Of a DNA stretch of 64,000 nt, positions 16,638 to 26,220 are shown in pieces. How positions within the stretch are numbered: position 1 is the first letter of the stretch; each line of letters starts with the position of its first letter. The notes below the pieces were generated by a model. The model was not told where the DNA came from. It was given only the letters and a program-made list of their open reading frames with translations, and did not search any database. The DNA is from Colwellia sp. M166. GTDB taxonomy: Bacteria > Pseudomonadota > Gammaproteobacteria > Enterobacterales > Alteromonadaceae. The stretch is taken from contig NZ_CP040755.1 in NCBI RefSeq assembly GCF_024585285.1, positions 3,782,001 through 3,846,000 of the forward strand, read 5' to 3'. A program made the translations under genes and the position numbers.

Positions 16638-17948
16638 TTATTGGCTTTTCAGTTGTTGAGCGGGCTGAATATTACATGCACGCCAAGTGGGATATATGCC
16701 GGCGAATATGGTGGATATCAGTGCCAATACTACGGCAGACATGGCCATGGTAGTGTCTAGGCTTGCGAGTCCTTTCATATAATCACCATAAAGACCTTCT
16801 ACGCCTTTTAAGCCGATATAAGCGAGTATTAAACCCAGAATGCCGCCTAATATGCCTATACATGCAGATTCAATAATGTACTGGCTGAATAATGTACGCT
16901 TACTGGCGCCTAAGGCTTGTCGCAACCCTATTTCTGGTGCTTTACCTAAAAATTTTGCCAGTAATAAACCAACGGTATTAAGTAAGCAAACCAGTAAAAA
17001 CATCAATGACATCGCCATCATCATTTGCGCGTCATCAGCCACTACTTCTTGTGATTCTAGCCATTGCATTACATGACTTAAGCGATTATCAAGCGGGCGT
17101 TGAAAACGACCAAATTGTTTCTGCTCTTGTACATAAGCATTGAGAAACTGCTGGTAATCAGCTTTATCTTGTTCAGTTTTTAATTCCACCCAAAATTGTG
17201 TCCAAATACATTCGGATGCTAGAAAAGCTTGAAAGCCATCTCCGCTTGGTTTCCAACAATTGGTATTGCCTGAGCGCGATATTTTTTCGTCGGCAATTAA
17301 ATGAAAGGGCACAAAAATATCTTCAGAGTCATTAAATGCTCCGGTGGTTATGTCATAGAATCGCGGTTTGGGTTGCCAAGTATCAATGACACCCACTACT
17401 CGAAACATGTTACCTTCAAGCTTAATTGACTGACCAACCGAGTCTGTGCCACCAAAAAGTTTGTCATTGGTTTCTTTACTCAGCACTACAACCAACTCTT
17501 TACTGTCATCACTTTCGTTTGACCAACCACTGCCATAAATGAAAGGTACGTTGAACATTGGGAAAAAGTCCGCTGAATTGGCTCTGCCATTAACAATTAA
17601 TGGCAGAATTTCAGGATCGTCAGGCTCAATAACACCAAAAGCTTGAGCTTGCACATTTTGGCGAAAAGCTTGTTTCGTGCGCATCAAGTTAGTGGAGTCA
17701 GTATACGTTAGCTGATCTGGAGGGCTTAAACCGTCATTAAACGGATCGTTAACATCCCAACTGTCGAGTTGAACATAGTATAATTGCGCGCTTTTTTCTG
17801 GGATCGGATTTGCTGACATTAAATAGTTTACGGTAACAGTCGTCATGGCGGCACCAATGCCTAAACCGATGGCACAAATCATTAATAGACTTAAGCCCCA
17901 GTGTCTGAGAATACTTATCCAAGCGAGTCGTAAATAATAACTAAACAT
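16638..17948 (-). CDS. MacB/FtsX-type ABC transporter permease
   Basis: 436 aa partner permease with the same layout: helix at about 13-38, periplasmic domain, then FtsX-type helices at about 310-430 with GLRQALGASKRTLFSQYIIES as coupling motif. It ends 21 nt before the second permease. The two differ enough in sequence that a heterodimeric channel is likely. The ATPase gene is 36 nt upstream. Confidence 0.9.
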   Translation of the reverse strand: MFSYYLRLAWISILRHWGLSLLMICAIGLGIGAAMTTVTVNYLMSANPIPEKSAQLYYVQLDSWDVNDPFNDGLSPPDQLTYTDSTNLMRTKQAFRQNVQAQAFGVIEPDDPEILPLIVNGRANSADFFPMFNVPFIYGSGWSNESDDSKELVVVLSKETNDKLFGGTDSVGQSIKLEGNMFRVVGVIDTWQPKPRFYDITTGAFNDSEDIFVPFHLIADEKISRSGNTNCWKPSGDGFQAFLASECIWTQFWVELKTEQDKADYQQFLNAYVQEQKQFGRFQRPLDNRLSHVMQWLESQEVVADDAQMMMAMSLMFLLVCLLNTVGLLLAKFLGKAPEIGLRQALGASKRTLFSQYIIESACIGILGGILGLILAYIGLKGVEGLYGDYMKGLASLDTTMAMSAVVLALISTIFAGIYPTWRACNIQPAQQLKSQ

Positions 17949-17984
17949 ATGTGTCCTTTTTTTGTACGTTAGCGTTTGATTATC

Positions 17985-18686
17985 TTAAGCAATGGCTTGT
18001 TTAAGTTGTGAGTCAACGCATCCTAACTCACTGACTTTTCCGTCTTTCACTTGTATGGTTCGTTTAGCTCGTTGCGCTAATTTTGCATCATGCGTCACCA
18101 TAATGATGGTGGTACCTTGTTGATTGATGTCTTCAAGTAAACTCATGACACTTTGTGCCATCTCAGAATCTAAATTCCCTGTTGGCTCATCAGCTAATAA
18201 AAACCTTGGGTCGGTAGCTAAAGCTCGTGCAATGGCGACACGTTGTTGTTGTCCGCCTGAGAGCTGACTTGGTAAATGTTTCATACGAGATGCAAGGCCA
18301 ACACGCTCAAGGTTCTGTTCAATGCGACGCTTACGCTCTTTGGCATTAAAACCACGGTAACGTAGCGGAACATCAACATTGTCGTAAAGATTGAGGTCAG
18401 GAATTAAATTAAAACCTTGAAAGATAAAACCTATTTTTTCATTTCGCATCCGCGAACGGCCATTGTCGTTGAGTTTACCGACATCTTCGCCATCTAATAA
18501 GAACTCGCCGTTGCTATAAGTTTCTAACAATCCTGCAATGTTCAGAAAAGTTGTTTTTCCTGAGCCGGAAGGCCCAGTTACACTGACAAAGTCGCCCTCG
18601 TTGACCTGTAAACAAAAGTCGCGTAACGCATGGGTTTGAATATCTGCAGTTTGGAAAATTTTATTAATATTTTTCATGATCAACAT
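17985..18686 (-). CDS. ABC transporter ATP-binding protein (MacB/LolD type)
   Basis: 233 aa nucleotide-binding subunit. Walker A is GPSGSGKTT, the signature is [15 protein letters not shown] and Walker B is [12 protein letters not shown]; the Q-loop is [10 protein letters not shown]. The EPTGNLD form is characteristic of the LolD/MacB/FtsE branch. It powers the two following permeases. A start at the internal Met4 (18677) is also possible. Confidence 0.94.
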   Translation of the reverse strand: MLIMKNINKIFQTADIQTHALRDFCLQVNEGDFVSVTGPSGSGKTTFLNIAGLLETYSNGEFLLDGEDVGKLNDNGRSRMRNEKIGFIFQGFNLIPDLNLYDNVDVPLRYRGFNAKERKRRIEQNLERVGLASRMKHLPSQLSGGQQQRVAIARALATDPRFLLADEPTGNLDSEMAQSVMSLLEDINQQGTTIIMVTHDAKLAQRAKRTIQVKDGKVSELGCVDSQLKQAIA

Positions 18687-18784
18687 AGCTAATTCCCTTG
18701 TATCTAATGAACAGTTTTCTGTTCTATTGTTAAATTTTTATTGGCCAAGTAACGCCATTGAGATTTTGTTTACTACAGTGATAT

Positions 18785-20062
18785 TTACTCACTAAGTAAT
18801 ACTTGTTCGGCGGCATTAAAGGTGTCTGTCCCTGAAATAATGATTTGGTCGCCAACGTTAAGGCCTTGTAATATTTCAACATGGCTGAGGCTTCGCGCTC
18901 CGGTAGTTATTGGGGTTTTTACGGCTAAGCCATTAACAATTTTATAAGCAAATCGACCACCACTGCTTTCTAAAAACTGCCCACGCTGTACTTGTAAAAC
19001 GTTTTCTTTATGCTCAAGAATAATTTGGCTATTTAAACGTTGGTTTTGGCGTAGTTTTTTGGGAATATTACTAATAAAGCGCACTCGCCCAGTCACCTGA
19101 TTATTCAGTATTTCGGGGGAAATCGTGACGAGGCGAGCACGAAAAGGTTGCTGTTCAAATTGAATATTGACATCCATGCCTATGGCTAAATCATCGGCAT
19201 AACTTTCAGGAATTTCAATTTCAACTTCAAACTGTGATAAATCTACAATGGTTAAAATTGCTTGGTTTTTACTTAAAAAGGTTTTGTTATCTGCACTAAG
19301 GTTACCAACAATCCCCTTGACTGGAGATGTGATATGTAAACCATCAACCTGACGCTGTAACTCTTTAACGAGTAACGTTTGGCGTCTAATATCTAACAGT
19401 AAGGACTGACTATCAAAGTCTAAACTTTCGGTGTTTAAGGCGGCATCTTGTACGGCATGCTTATGCTGTAAGTTTGCTTGTTCGAGCTCATCCTGAGCTT
19501 TTTCATAGTCAATTTGGCTAATGGCACTTTTTTCGAAACCCAAATCAGCACGACGTTTCTCTCTGTTAGCTGTGACCAGTTTTACATTGGCTAAGTCAAC
19601 CGCCTTTTGGTCAATCAGTCGTTGTTTCTTTGCTTGAATTTTTTGCCGGTCAAAACTTGATTGTAATCCCTCTAAGCTTGCTTGCTGTTGAAATAAACGG
19701 CTATTAAGTTCAGGACTTTCGAGTTTTGCAATAACTTGCCCTTTTTTAACTTCATGCCCAGCTTCGATCATTAAGGTAATGGTGCCATCAGCAGGGCTGT
19801 AAACGGTAGGACTTACCGCAGCAACAACTCGTCCTAACACGGAAATATCGCGCGTGAAGTCTCCTTGGTTAATTGTTGCGATGCGAACTCTGTCTAATGC
19901 TATTGATTGCTCTGCTTTACTCCAACGAGATGCCGAAGGTGCCACTTGCCAGATAACACAAGCGCTTATTACTAGGATTAATGTGATGATTGCCCAGCGT
20001 TTACTGGCTGATTTTTTTATTATTACTTTACTGTCTTGTGCACTGGTATCTTTGATCGACAT
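18785..20062 (-). CDS. Periplasmic adaptor (HlyD/MacA-type membrane fusion protein)
   Basis: 425 aa from ATG 20062, chosen because GGGGGA lies 8 nt upstream; the frame can be extended to a TTG at 20098 without a ribosome site. One N-terminal membrane anchor (about 20-40) is followed by lipoyl-like halves (SPADGTITLMIEAGHEVKKG and ITSPVKGIVG), a long coiled-coil hairpin between them (about 110-215), and beta-barrel and membrane-proximal domains. It links the inner-membrane ABC pump to an outer-membrane channel, probably a TolC-type protein encoded elsewhere. First gene of the operon. Confidence 0.92.
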   Translation of the reverse strand: MSIKDTSAQDSKVIIKKSASKRWAIITLILVISACVIWQVAPSASRWSKAEQSIALDRVRIATINQGDFTRDISVLGRVVAAVSPTVYSPADGTITLMIEAGHEVKKGQVIAKLESPELNSRLFQQQASLEGLQSSFDRQKIQAKKQRLIDQKAVDLANVKLVTANREKRRADLGFEKSAISQIDYEKAQDELEQANLQHKHAVQDAALNTESLDFDSQSLLLDIRRQTLLVKELQRQVDGLHITSPVKGIVGNLSADNKTFLSKNQAILTIVDLSQFEVEIEIPESYADDLAIGMDVNIQFEQQPFRARLVTISPEILNNQVTGRVRFISNIPKKLRQNQRLNSQIILEHKENVLQVQRGQFLESSGGRFAYKIVNGLAVKTPITTGARSLSHVEILQGLNVGDQIIISGTDTFNAAEQVLLSE

Positions 20063-20364
20063 GACTTTTCCCCCGAATGTCAAATCAGCGCTTTGCAAAA
20101 CCTTTTGCTAAAGTGCACTGATATAAACTAAGTCGTGTGAAAAACGAAAAAGGTTTAAAAGCAATTAATATTATTTTTCTGGTTAGAGCAATATTTTGAA
20201 TAACTGTAGTACTCAGGTGGCAAATTTCAGGTCATTCTAAATTGTTAAGCCGGTTTAGTTTATGCAGATATCTAAGGAACTCTACGTGCTAAAAGTGATA
20301 ATGGAAGGTAGAGAGAAGCGAGGTATTCTTGTGCTTTTAATCGCGAATATTTATAGCCAAAGGC

Positions 20365-21927
20365 CTAACACTGACGACTTTTATAAAACCATTGACGCAT
20401 TAGTGCTAATACTAAAAGTAGCAAAGGAATAGTAAAATCGATAATTCGGTTGTAACTAGCATAAGGCGTTAGCCCGGTAGTGAGCGGGATCTGAACATTC
20501 AATACCGCTTCTTCAAATTGTGGTATTCGTTTGATTATTTTACCTTGGTGATCAATTGCAGCAGTGATGCCATTATTTGTTGCACGCAGAAATGGTCGAC
20601 CAAATTCTAGTGCACGCATTCTGACAATGTCTAAATGTTGATGTGGACCGTGTGAGTCACCAAACCAAGCGTCATTACTGACGGTTAACAGTAAGTCTGT
20701 TTGGTTAGAAAAGTTAGCACTAAGTTGCTCTGAAAAGGCAACTTCGAAACAAATTAATGGTAGTAAGTGATAACCATTGGCAATTAGGTTTTTTTGCACG
20801 TATGCACCACGGCTAAAAGATGACATCGGCAAATTAAAAAACGGTGCTAAGGGTCTTAACCAGTCAGCAAAGGGGACAAACTCCCCGATGGGTAGTAAGT
20901 GATGTTTACTATAACGATTCAAATTATTATATTGATAATTACCCTGTTGATCATCTGCTGAGCCTTTTCCGAGCACAATTAAATTATTGTAGTAATTTTT
21001 GCTATTGATGTTGTAATCAATAATACCGGTAATAATAGCACTGTTATTAAGCACGGCTGAACTTTGCGCTATTTGTAAAAAATCTTGTGCTTGTTTACTG
21101 GGCTCTACTGCGGTAATAGCAGACTCAGGCCAAATAATAAGATCAGCAGGGTAGTGTTGACGGGTGAGATCTAAGTAGCTTAACATCGATGACCAAGTGA
21201 GTTCTGGCGCCCATTTCATTTCCTGCTTTATATTACCTTGCACCATCATAACCTTCACTGATTTACCGGTGAGAGAAACCCAAGTGGCATTATGTAACGC
21301 TAGGTAGGTACTGCTAATCGCAATAAGTAAGGCAATGTTAACCATAACTCGACGGCGTTTAATAATATAAACCACCGCAATACTGACAATGAGAATCAAA
21401 GCACTCAGGCCTTTTTCACCAATAATTGGAGCAAAGGTTGCTAAAGGCCCATCAATTTGGCTGTAACCTAAGGTTAACCAAGGGAAGCCGGTCAGCAATA
21501 CACCACGTAAAAATTCGCTAAGCAACCAGAATGGCAGCAAAAGCCAAAGGTTGAGTTGTTTTTGATAAGAAAAACGAGCGGCTAAATAGCAGGCAAGTGC
21601 AAGAAATGATGCTAAATATAGGCATAGTAGTACCATTAATAGTAATGATACTGCTAAGGGTAAACCACCAAACTGGTCGATACTGACATGTACCCAGCTG
21701 ATACCAGCAGAAAACCAGCCAAAAGCAAAGATAAAGCCTTGCTTAGTGGCATCTTTGCTTGATTTGCCTTGCAACGAATATAACCAAGTTGGCAATATTA
21801 TCACCACTAACCAGTAATAAGAAAACGGTGCGTAACACAGAACTAATGCCAGTCCCAAGATAAAACTGAGCACATTTTCTTTATGGGTTATATTTTGATA
21901 AATTCGTTTAGCAATGTTGTTTAGCAT
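20365..21927 (-). CDS. lnt: Apolipoprotein N-acyltransferase
   Basis: 520 aa inner-membrane enzyme that adds the third acyl chain to lipoproteins. About six N-terminal helices precede a nitrilase-like domain (about residues 225-480). The catalytic triad is visible as Glu in IIWPESAIT, Lys in the HHLLPIGEFVPF neighbourhood, and Cys in LLPLICFEVAF. It lies 5 nt after corC, at the end of miaB-phoH-ybeY-corC-lnt, the standard gammaproteobacterial order. Confidence 0.96.
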   Translation of the reverse strand: MLNNIAKRIYQNITHKENVLSFILGLALVLCYAPFSYYWLVVIILPTWLYSLQGKSSKDATKQGFIFAFGWFSAGISWVHVSIDQFGGLPLAVSLLLMVLLCLYLASFLALACYLAARFSYQKQLNLWLLLPFWLLSEFLRGVLLTGFPWLTLGYSQIDGPLATFAPIIGEKGLSALILIVSIAVVYIIKRRRVMVNIALLIAISSTYLALHNATWVSLTGKSVKVMMVQGNIKQEMKWAPELTWSSMLSYLDLTRQHYPADLIIWPESAITAVEPSKQAQDFLQIAQSSAVLNNSAIITGIIDYNINSKNYYNNLIVLGKGSADDQQGNYQYNNLNRYSKHHLLPIGEFVPFADWLRPLAPFFNLPMSSFSRGAYVQKNLIANGYHLLPLICFEVAFSEQLSANFSNQTDLLLTVSNDAWFGDSHGPHQHLDIVRMRALEFGRPFLRATNNGITAAIDHQGKIIKRIPQFEEAVLNVQIPLTTGLTPYASYNRIIDFTIPLLLLVLALMRQWFYKSRQC

Positions 21928-21932
21928 AAAGT

Positions 21933-22811
21933 TTAATCAGTAACTTTGCCTGTTACAACGTGTTCTTTTGATAGTGTTATTTGCAAGGTTTGAATACGTC
22001 GTTTGTCTGCTGCAGTGACCTTAAATATAACTTTATTGATGGTGATTTTTTCGCCTTTCTTCGGCATGTGACCAAAGTGTTGTATAACAATACCACCTAT
22101 GGTGTCAGCGTCACTTTCATTAAATTGAAAATTAAAGTAACTGTTAAAATCAGCTAAGTCGGTTAAAGCCTTTACTTGATAAACTTGGCCGGCAAGGTAT
22201 TTTATATCTTCTTCCATCGCGTCATCGGTTTCGTCTTCAATTTCACCCACAATCAACTCTAAGATATCTTCTATGGTAACAACACCAGAAACGCCACCGT
22301 ATTCATCAACCACAATAGCCATATGATAACGTTGCTGACGAAACTCTTTTAATAGCGGATCAACTTTTTTACTTTCAGGCACGATAATCGCCGGACGGAT
22401 CACTTGTGCGATAGTGAATTCTTCTTCAACTTGATTAAAGCCGTATGCCAATAAATCTTTTGCTAATAGAATACCTTCAACATCGTCAATATCATCATTG
22501 ATCACTGGGAATCTTGAATGTCCCGAATCTACGATGATGGCGAGAGATTTCTCTAACGGGTCATTAATATCTAGCGTGACCATTTGTGAGCGAGGGATCA
22601 TGATATCACGTACTCGCATATCAGATACTTCGAGCACACCTTCGATCATTTGCTTAATTTCAGGATTAATAAGTTCACGGTCTTCAGCATCATTTAATGC
22701 ATCAGCGAGTTGGTCTATGCTTCTCGGTTCCCCAGTAAATACTTGCATAATTTTATCCAAGATTGACTTGTTTGAAGAACCGTTACTAGAGTGGGGTTGG
22801 TCGTCGCTCAT
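21933..22811 (-). CDS. corC: CorC-type CBS-domain protein
   Basis: 292 aa. Two CBS domains (about residues 65-195; VSDMRVRDIMIPRSQMVTLD opens the first) are followed by a CorC_HlyC transporter-associated domain (about 205-285). This is the short form without the DUF21 membrane domain, as in E. coli YbeX/CorC. Linked to magnesium/cobalt handling and, in E. coli, to ribosome-related phenotypes. Placed between ybeY and lnt as in other gammaproteobacteria. Confidence 0.94.
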   Translation of the reverse strand: MSDDQPHSSNGSSNKSILDKIMQVFTGEPRSIDQLADALNDAEDRELINPEIKQMIEGVLEVSDMRVRDIMIPRSQMVTLDINDPLEKSLAIIVDSGHSRFPVINDDIDDVEGILLAKDLLAYGFNQVEEEFTIAQVIRPAIIVPESKKVDPLLKEFRQQRYHMAIVVDEYGGVSGVVTIEDILELIVGEIEDETDDAMEEDIKYLAGQVYQVKALTDLADFNSYFNFQFNESDADTIGGIVIQHFGHMPKKGEKITINKVIFKVTAADKRRIQTLQITLSKEHVVTGKVTD

Positions 22812-22978
22812 AGAGCCTTTTTAATTCCTTGTTAGTTTAATTTAGTTGTATTTAATTATTTGGTTAGTTTGTAACCGAACAGGGTTAATTTCAAGTACTA
22901 AATTGTTGTTTACTCTCTTCAGTAAGCATTTTACTGAAGTAGATCAAATAATGCTCTGGATGATATACACATTTACGG

Positions 22979-23449
22979 CTAATTGACATCATAAGGTGCA
23001 GCAAAACCTAAAGCAGTTATTATTTTTGTTTCTAGTGCTTCCATTTCTTCTGCTTCATCATCTTCAATATGATCAAAACCTAATAAATGTAAGCAGCCAT
23101 GAACAACCATATGTGCCCAGTGTGCATTGGCGGTTTTATTTTGTTCAATGGTTTCTTGCTCTACAACGTCAACACAAATAACTAAATCACCTAATAGATC
23201 AAGCTCAATGCCATCGGGTACTTCAAATGGAAATGATAAAACATTGGTGGCTTTGTCTTTACCGCGATATTGATGATTAAGTTGGCGGCCTTCATCGTTA
23301 TTGACTAATCTAATAGTTAGCTCAAAGGGTTTTTGATAAGGCGTAAGTGCAGCCTCGGCCCAGCGCTGAAAATCATGACTTTCAGGCACGACTTTATTAT
23401 CACAAGCAACTTGTAAATCAACGGTAATAGTAGGACCGTTACTGATCAT
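22979..23449 (-). CDS. ybeY: Endoribonuclease/rRNA maturation factor YbeY
   Basis: 156 aa from ATG 23449; the frame can start at GTG 23461. The zinc-binding [11 protein letters not shown] motif and the preceding GLVI-type [15 protein letters not shown] and [14 protein letters not shown] segments identify it. It is involved in 16S rRNA 3' maturation and 70S quality control. It overlaps the 3' end of phoH by about 11 nt, implying translational coupling. Confidence 0.95.
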   Translation of the reverse strand: MISNGPTITVDLQVACDNKVVPESHDFQRWAEAALTPYQKPFELTIRLVNNDEGRQLNHQYRGKDKATNVLSFPFEVPDGIELDLLGDLVICVDVVEQETIEQNKTANAHWAHMVVHGCLHLLGFDHIEDDEAEEMEALETKIITALGFAAPYDVN

Positions 23450-24515
23450 TATTACTTTCACTCGCTTGAATTAATAGCTGTGCTTGCTGCTGTTCGCGCT
23501 GTTGTTGTTTTTCTTTTTTCAAAATATTTTCTTTTTGCTCAAAAGCTTCATATGCTTCAACGATGTGTGCTACAACAGGATGACGTACGACATCTTTTGC
23601 TTGAAAAAAGTTAAAACTAACACCTGGAATATCTACCAATACTTCAATGGCATGGCGTAAGCCTGATTTTTGTCCACGTGGTAAATCAACTTGCGTAATA
23701 TCACCTGTGATCACGGCGCGTGAGTTAAAACCAATACGTGTCAAGAACATTTTCATTTGCTCTACGGTAGTATTTTGACTTTCATCAAGAATAATAAAGG
23801 CATCGTTTAGTGTTCTACCGCGCATATAGGCTAACGGTGCCACTTCAATAACATTACGTTCGATCAGTTTTTCAACTTTTTCAAAGCCAAGCATTTCAAA
23901 TAAGGCGTCGTATAGTGGGCGCAGATAAGGATCGACTTTCTGCGACAAATCACCGGGTAAAAAACCTAATTTCTCACCTGCTTCTACAGCCGGGCGAGTC
24001 AATAAAATGCGTCTAATTTCTTGACGTTCTAGGGCGTCTACGGCACAAGCAACTGCAAGGTAAGTTTTACCTGTACCGGCAACGCCAACACCGAAACTAA
24101 TATCGTTGGTAATAACATTTTGCACGTAGCTTTGCTGATTTTCGTTACGGGGCTTTATCAAGCCCCGCTTGGTTTTTATCGTCACCATGTCATCGTATTT
24201 AGCATCAATTTTACTTGGGGCGACGGCTAACACACCGGCATCAACTATAGCTAAATGTACCATTTCAGCAGAAATACTATTGCTTTTACCTTTAACGGTT
24301 TCTGTTTCAAGGTATAAGTCGATTAAGAGTTTCTTAACCGCCTGACAATGTAATATTTTGCCGGTAATTTTAAATTCATGGCCTCTATAACTGATTTCAA
24401 CGCCCATGCGGCGCTCGATAGTTTTTAAGTTGTCATCGATAGCGCCACATAAATTGGCTAATCGATTATTATCAGCCGGAGAAAGCTCAAAATTAATGTT
24501 GGTATTTTTACTCAA
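23439..24515 (-). CDS. ybeZ: PhoH-like ATPase (YbeZ)
   Basis: 358 aa. An N-terminal KH-like region precedes a PhoH ATPase domain with Walker [12 protein letters not shown] (about residue 145) and Walker [10 protein letters not shown]. YbeZ interacts with YbeY in E. coli and is thought to assist RNA processing. The C-terminus is a charged Gln/Lys-rich tail ([14 protein letters not shown]). It is the second gene after miaB and overlaps ybeY. Confidence 0.94.
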   Translation of the reverse strand: MSKNTNINFELSPADNNRLANLCGAIDDNLKTIERRMGVEISYRGHEFKITGKILHCQAVKKLLIDLYLETETVKGKSNSISAEMVHLAIVDAGVLAVAPSKIDAKYDDMVTIKTKRGLIKPRNENQQSYVQNVITNDISFGVGVAGTGKTYLAVACAVDALERQEIRRILLTRPAVEAGEKLGFLPGDLSQKVDPYLRPLYDALFEMLGFEKVEKLIERNVIEVAPLAYMRGRTLNDAFIILDESQNTTVEQMKMFLTRIGFNSRAVITGDITQVDLPRGQKSGLRHAIEVLVDIPGVSFNFFQAKDVVRHPVVAHIVEAYEAFEQKENILKKEKQQQREQQQAQLLIQASESNNDQ

Positions 24516-24587
24516 AAGTTATTCCTGCTGTGTGTAATATCGACTGAAAGCGGTAAATAAGTTATCCATTTACCGTTGTTATCATCG

Positions 24588-26045
24588 TTAAGGGATATAG
24601 GTGGCAACACCTAATTCATCGGCTGGTCTTTCGCCTACTGAAACTTCACCTGGCTGGTGATGGCTATTTGCTAATATATCGGCTGGAGAATGTGCTATAC
24701 GTAAACCCATTTCACTTTCTTGGCGTACTAACTCGCCACGTAGTGAATTAGCATAAACATCAGTGATTTTTACATCTACAAATTGACCAATAACGGTGTG
24801 TGGTGCAACAAAGTTTACAATGCGGTTGTTTTCAGTACGACCACGTAGCTCCATCGGATTTTTCTTTGACGGCCCTTCAACTAAAATACGTTGCTCGGTA
24901 TCGAGCATTTGACGAGCAATATGTAACGCTTGTTGGCTGATGCGGTCTTGTAATATTTGTAAACGCTGCTTTTTAACATCATCACTAATATCGTCAATCA
25001 TATCGGCCGCAGGCGTACCTGGGCGGGCACTATAAATAAAGCTAAAACTTAAATCAAAATCAACGGCTTTGATTAAGTTCATTGTTGCTTCAAAATCTGC
25101 ATCGGTTTCACCGGGGAAACCAATAATAAAGTCAGATGACATACAAATATCAGGACGTACTTTCTTCAATTTACGAATTTGAGATTTATACTCTATTGCC
25201 GTATGACCACGCTTCATTTGCGTTAAAATACGGTCAGAGCCACTTTGTACTGGCAAATGTAAATGGCTGACTAGCTCAGGCACATCGGCATAAACATCAA
25301 TGATGTCATCAGTAAACTCAATCGGATGAGAAGTGGTGTAACGAATACGGTCAATACCATCAATAGTGGCAATTAAACGTAATAACTCTGAGAAACGACA
25401 AATACTGCCGTCATGCGAATCACCACGGTAACCATTAACGTTTTGTCCCAATAGGTTGACTTCGCGAACCCCTTGTTCTGCTAATTGCGCAATTTCATAT
25501 AAAACATCATCTAGCGGGCGACTAACTTCTTCACCACGAGTGTAAGGCACTACGCAGAAGGTACAATATTTACTACAACCTTCCATAATAGAAACAAAGG
25601 CGGTTGCGCCATCGGCTTTTGGCTCAGGCAAACGGTCAAACTTTTCAATTTCTGGGAAGCTGACATCAACGACTGAACCTTTATTACCGGTCACTTGCTG
25701 GATCATTTCAGGTAAACGGTGCAAGGTTTGTGGGCCAAAAACCATATCAACATAAGGAGCACGCTTGCGAATTGCCTCGCCTTCTTGAGAGGCAACACAG
25801 CCACCAACACCGATAATAAGCTCAGGTTTGTCGTTTTTTAAGTTTTTCCAACGACCTAATTGATGAAAGACCTTTTCTTGGGCTTTTTCGCGAATAGAAC
25901 AAGTATTTAGCAAGATCACATCTGCGTCTTCAGCCTCTTCAGCCAGCTCAAACCCGTGGGTAGAGTCTAAAAGTTCAGCCATCTTCTGCGAGTCATACTC
26001 GTTCATTTGACAGCCCCAAGTTTTGATGTATAGCTTTTTACTCAT
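24588..26045 (-). CDS. miaB: tRNA-2-methylthio-N6-dimethylallyladenosine synthase
   Basis: 485 aa radical-SAM methylthiotransferase acting on A37 of tRNAs that read UNN codons. The N-terminal domain has the auxiliary cluster cysteines ([26 protein letters not shown]). The radical-SAM CxxxCxxC is CSKYCTFC, and a TRAM domain closes the protein. Slightly longer than E. coli MiaB owing to a 20-residue tail. First gene of the lnt operon. Confidence 0.96.
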   Translation of the reverse strand: MSKKLYIKTWGCQMNEYDSQKMAELLDSTHGFELAEEAEDADVILLNTCSIREKAQEKVFHQLGRWKNLKNDKPELIIGVGGCVASQEGEAIRKRAPYVDMVFGPQTLHRLPEMIQQVTGNKGSVVDVSFPEIEKFDRLPEPKADGATAFVSIMEGCSKYCTFCVVPYTRGEEVSRPLDDVLYEIAQLAEQGVREVNLLGQNVNGYRGDSHDGSICRFSELLRLIATIDGIDRIRYTTSHPIEFTDDIIDVYADVPELVSHLHLPVQSGSDRILTQMKRGHTAIEYKSQIRKLKKVRPDICMSSDFIIGFPGETDADFEATMNLIKAVDFDLSFSFIYSARPGTPAADMIDDISDDVKKQRLQILQDRISQQALHIARQMLDTEQRILVEGPSKKNPMELRGRTENNRIVNFVAPHTVIGQFVDVKITDVYANSLRGELVRQESEMGLRIAHSPADILANSHHQPGEVSVGERPADELGVATYIP

Positions 26046-26220
26046 TTATTCGCGCCTAATCTTTTCTATGAAATTGATTCTAGTTTTTGCTAGAGAATTT
26101 AAGGGGGCGTATTTTACTCTTTCTTTGCCTTTGATGCTAGCTTAGAAAATATTAGTGAAAAATATGCCGTGAGCGTTAGGTTATTGTTAGTCGATTTTTC
26201 ACTCGCTTTAATGAAGGTGT

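Noticed and set aside
20063..20200. Sigma54 promoter before the ABC adaptor gene
   Set aside because: No GG-N10-GC pair with the right context could be found on the minus strand.
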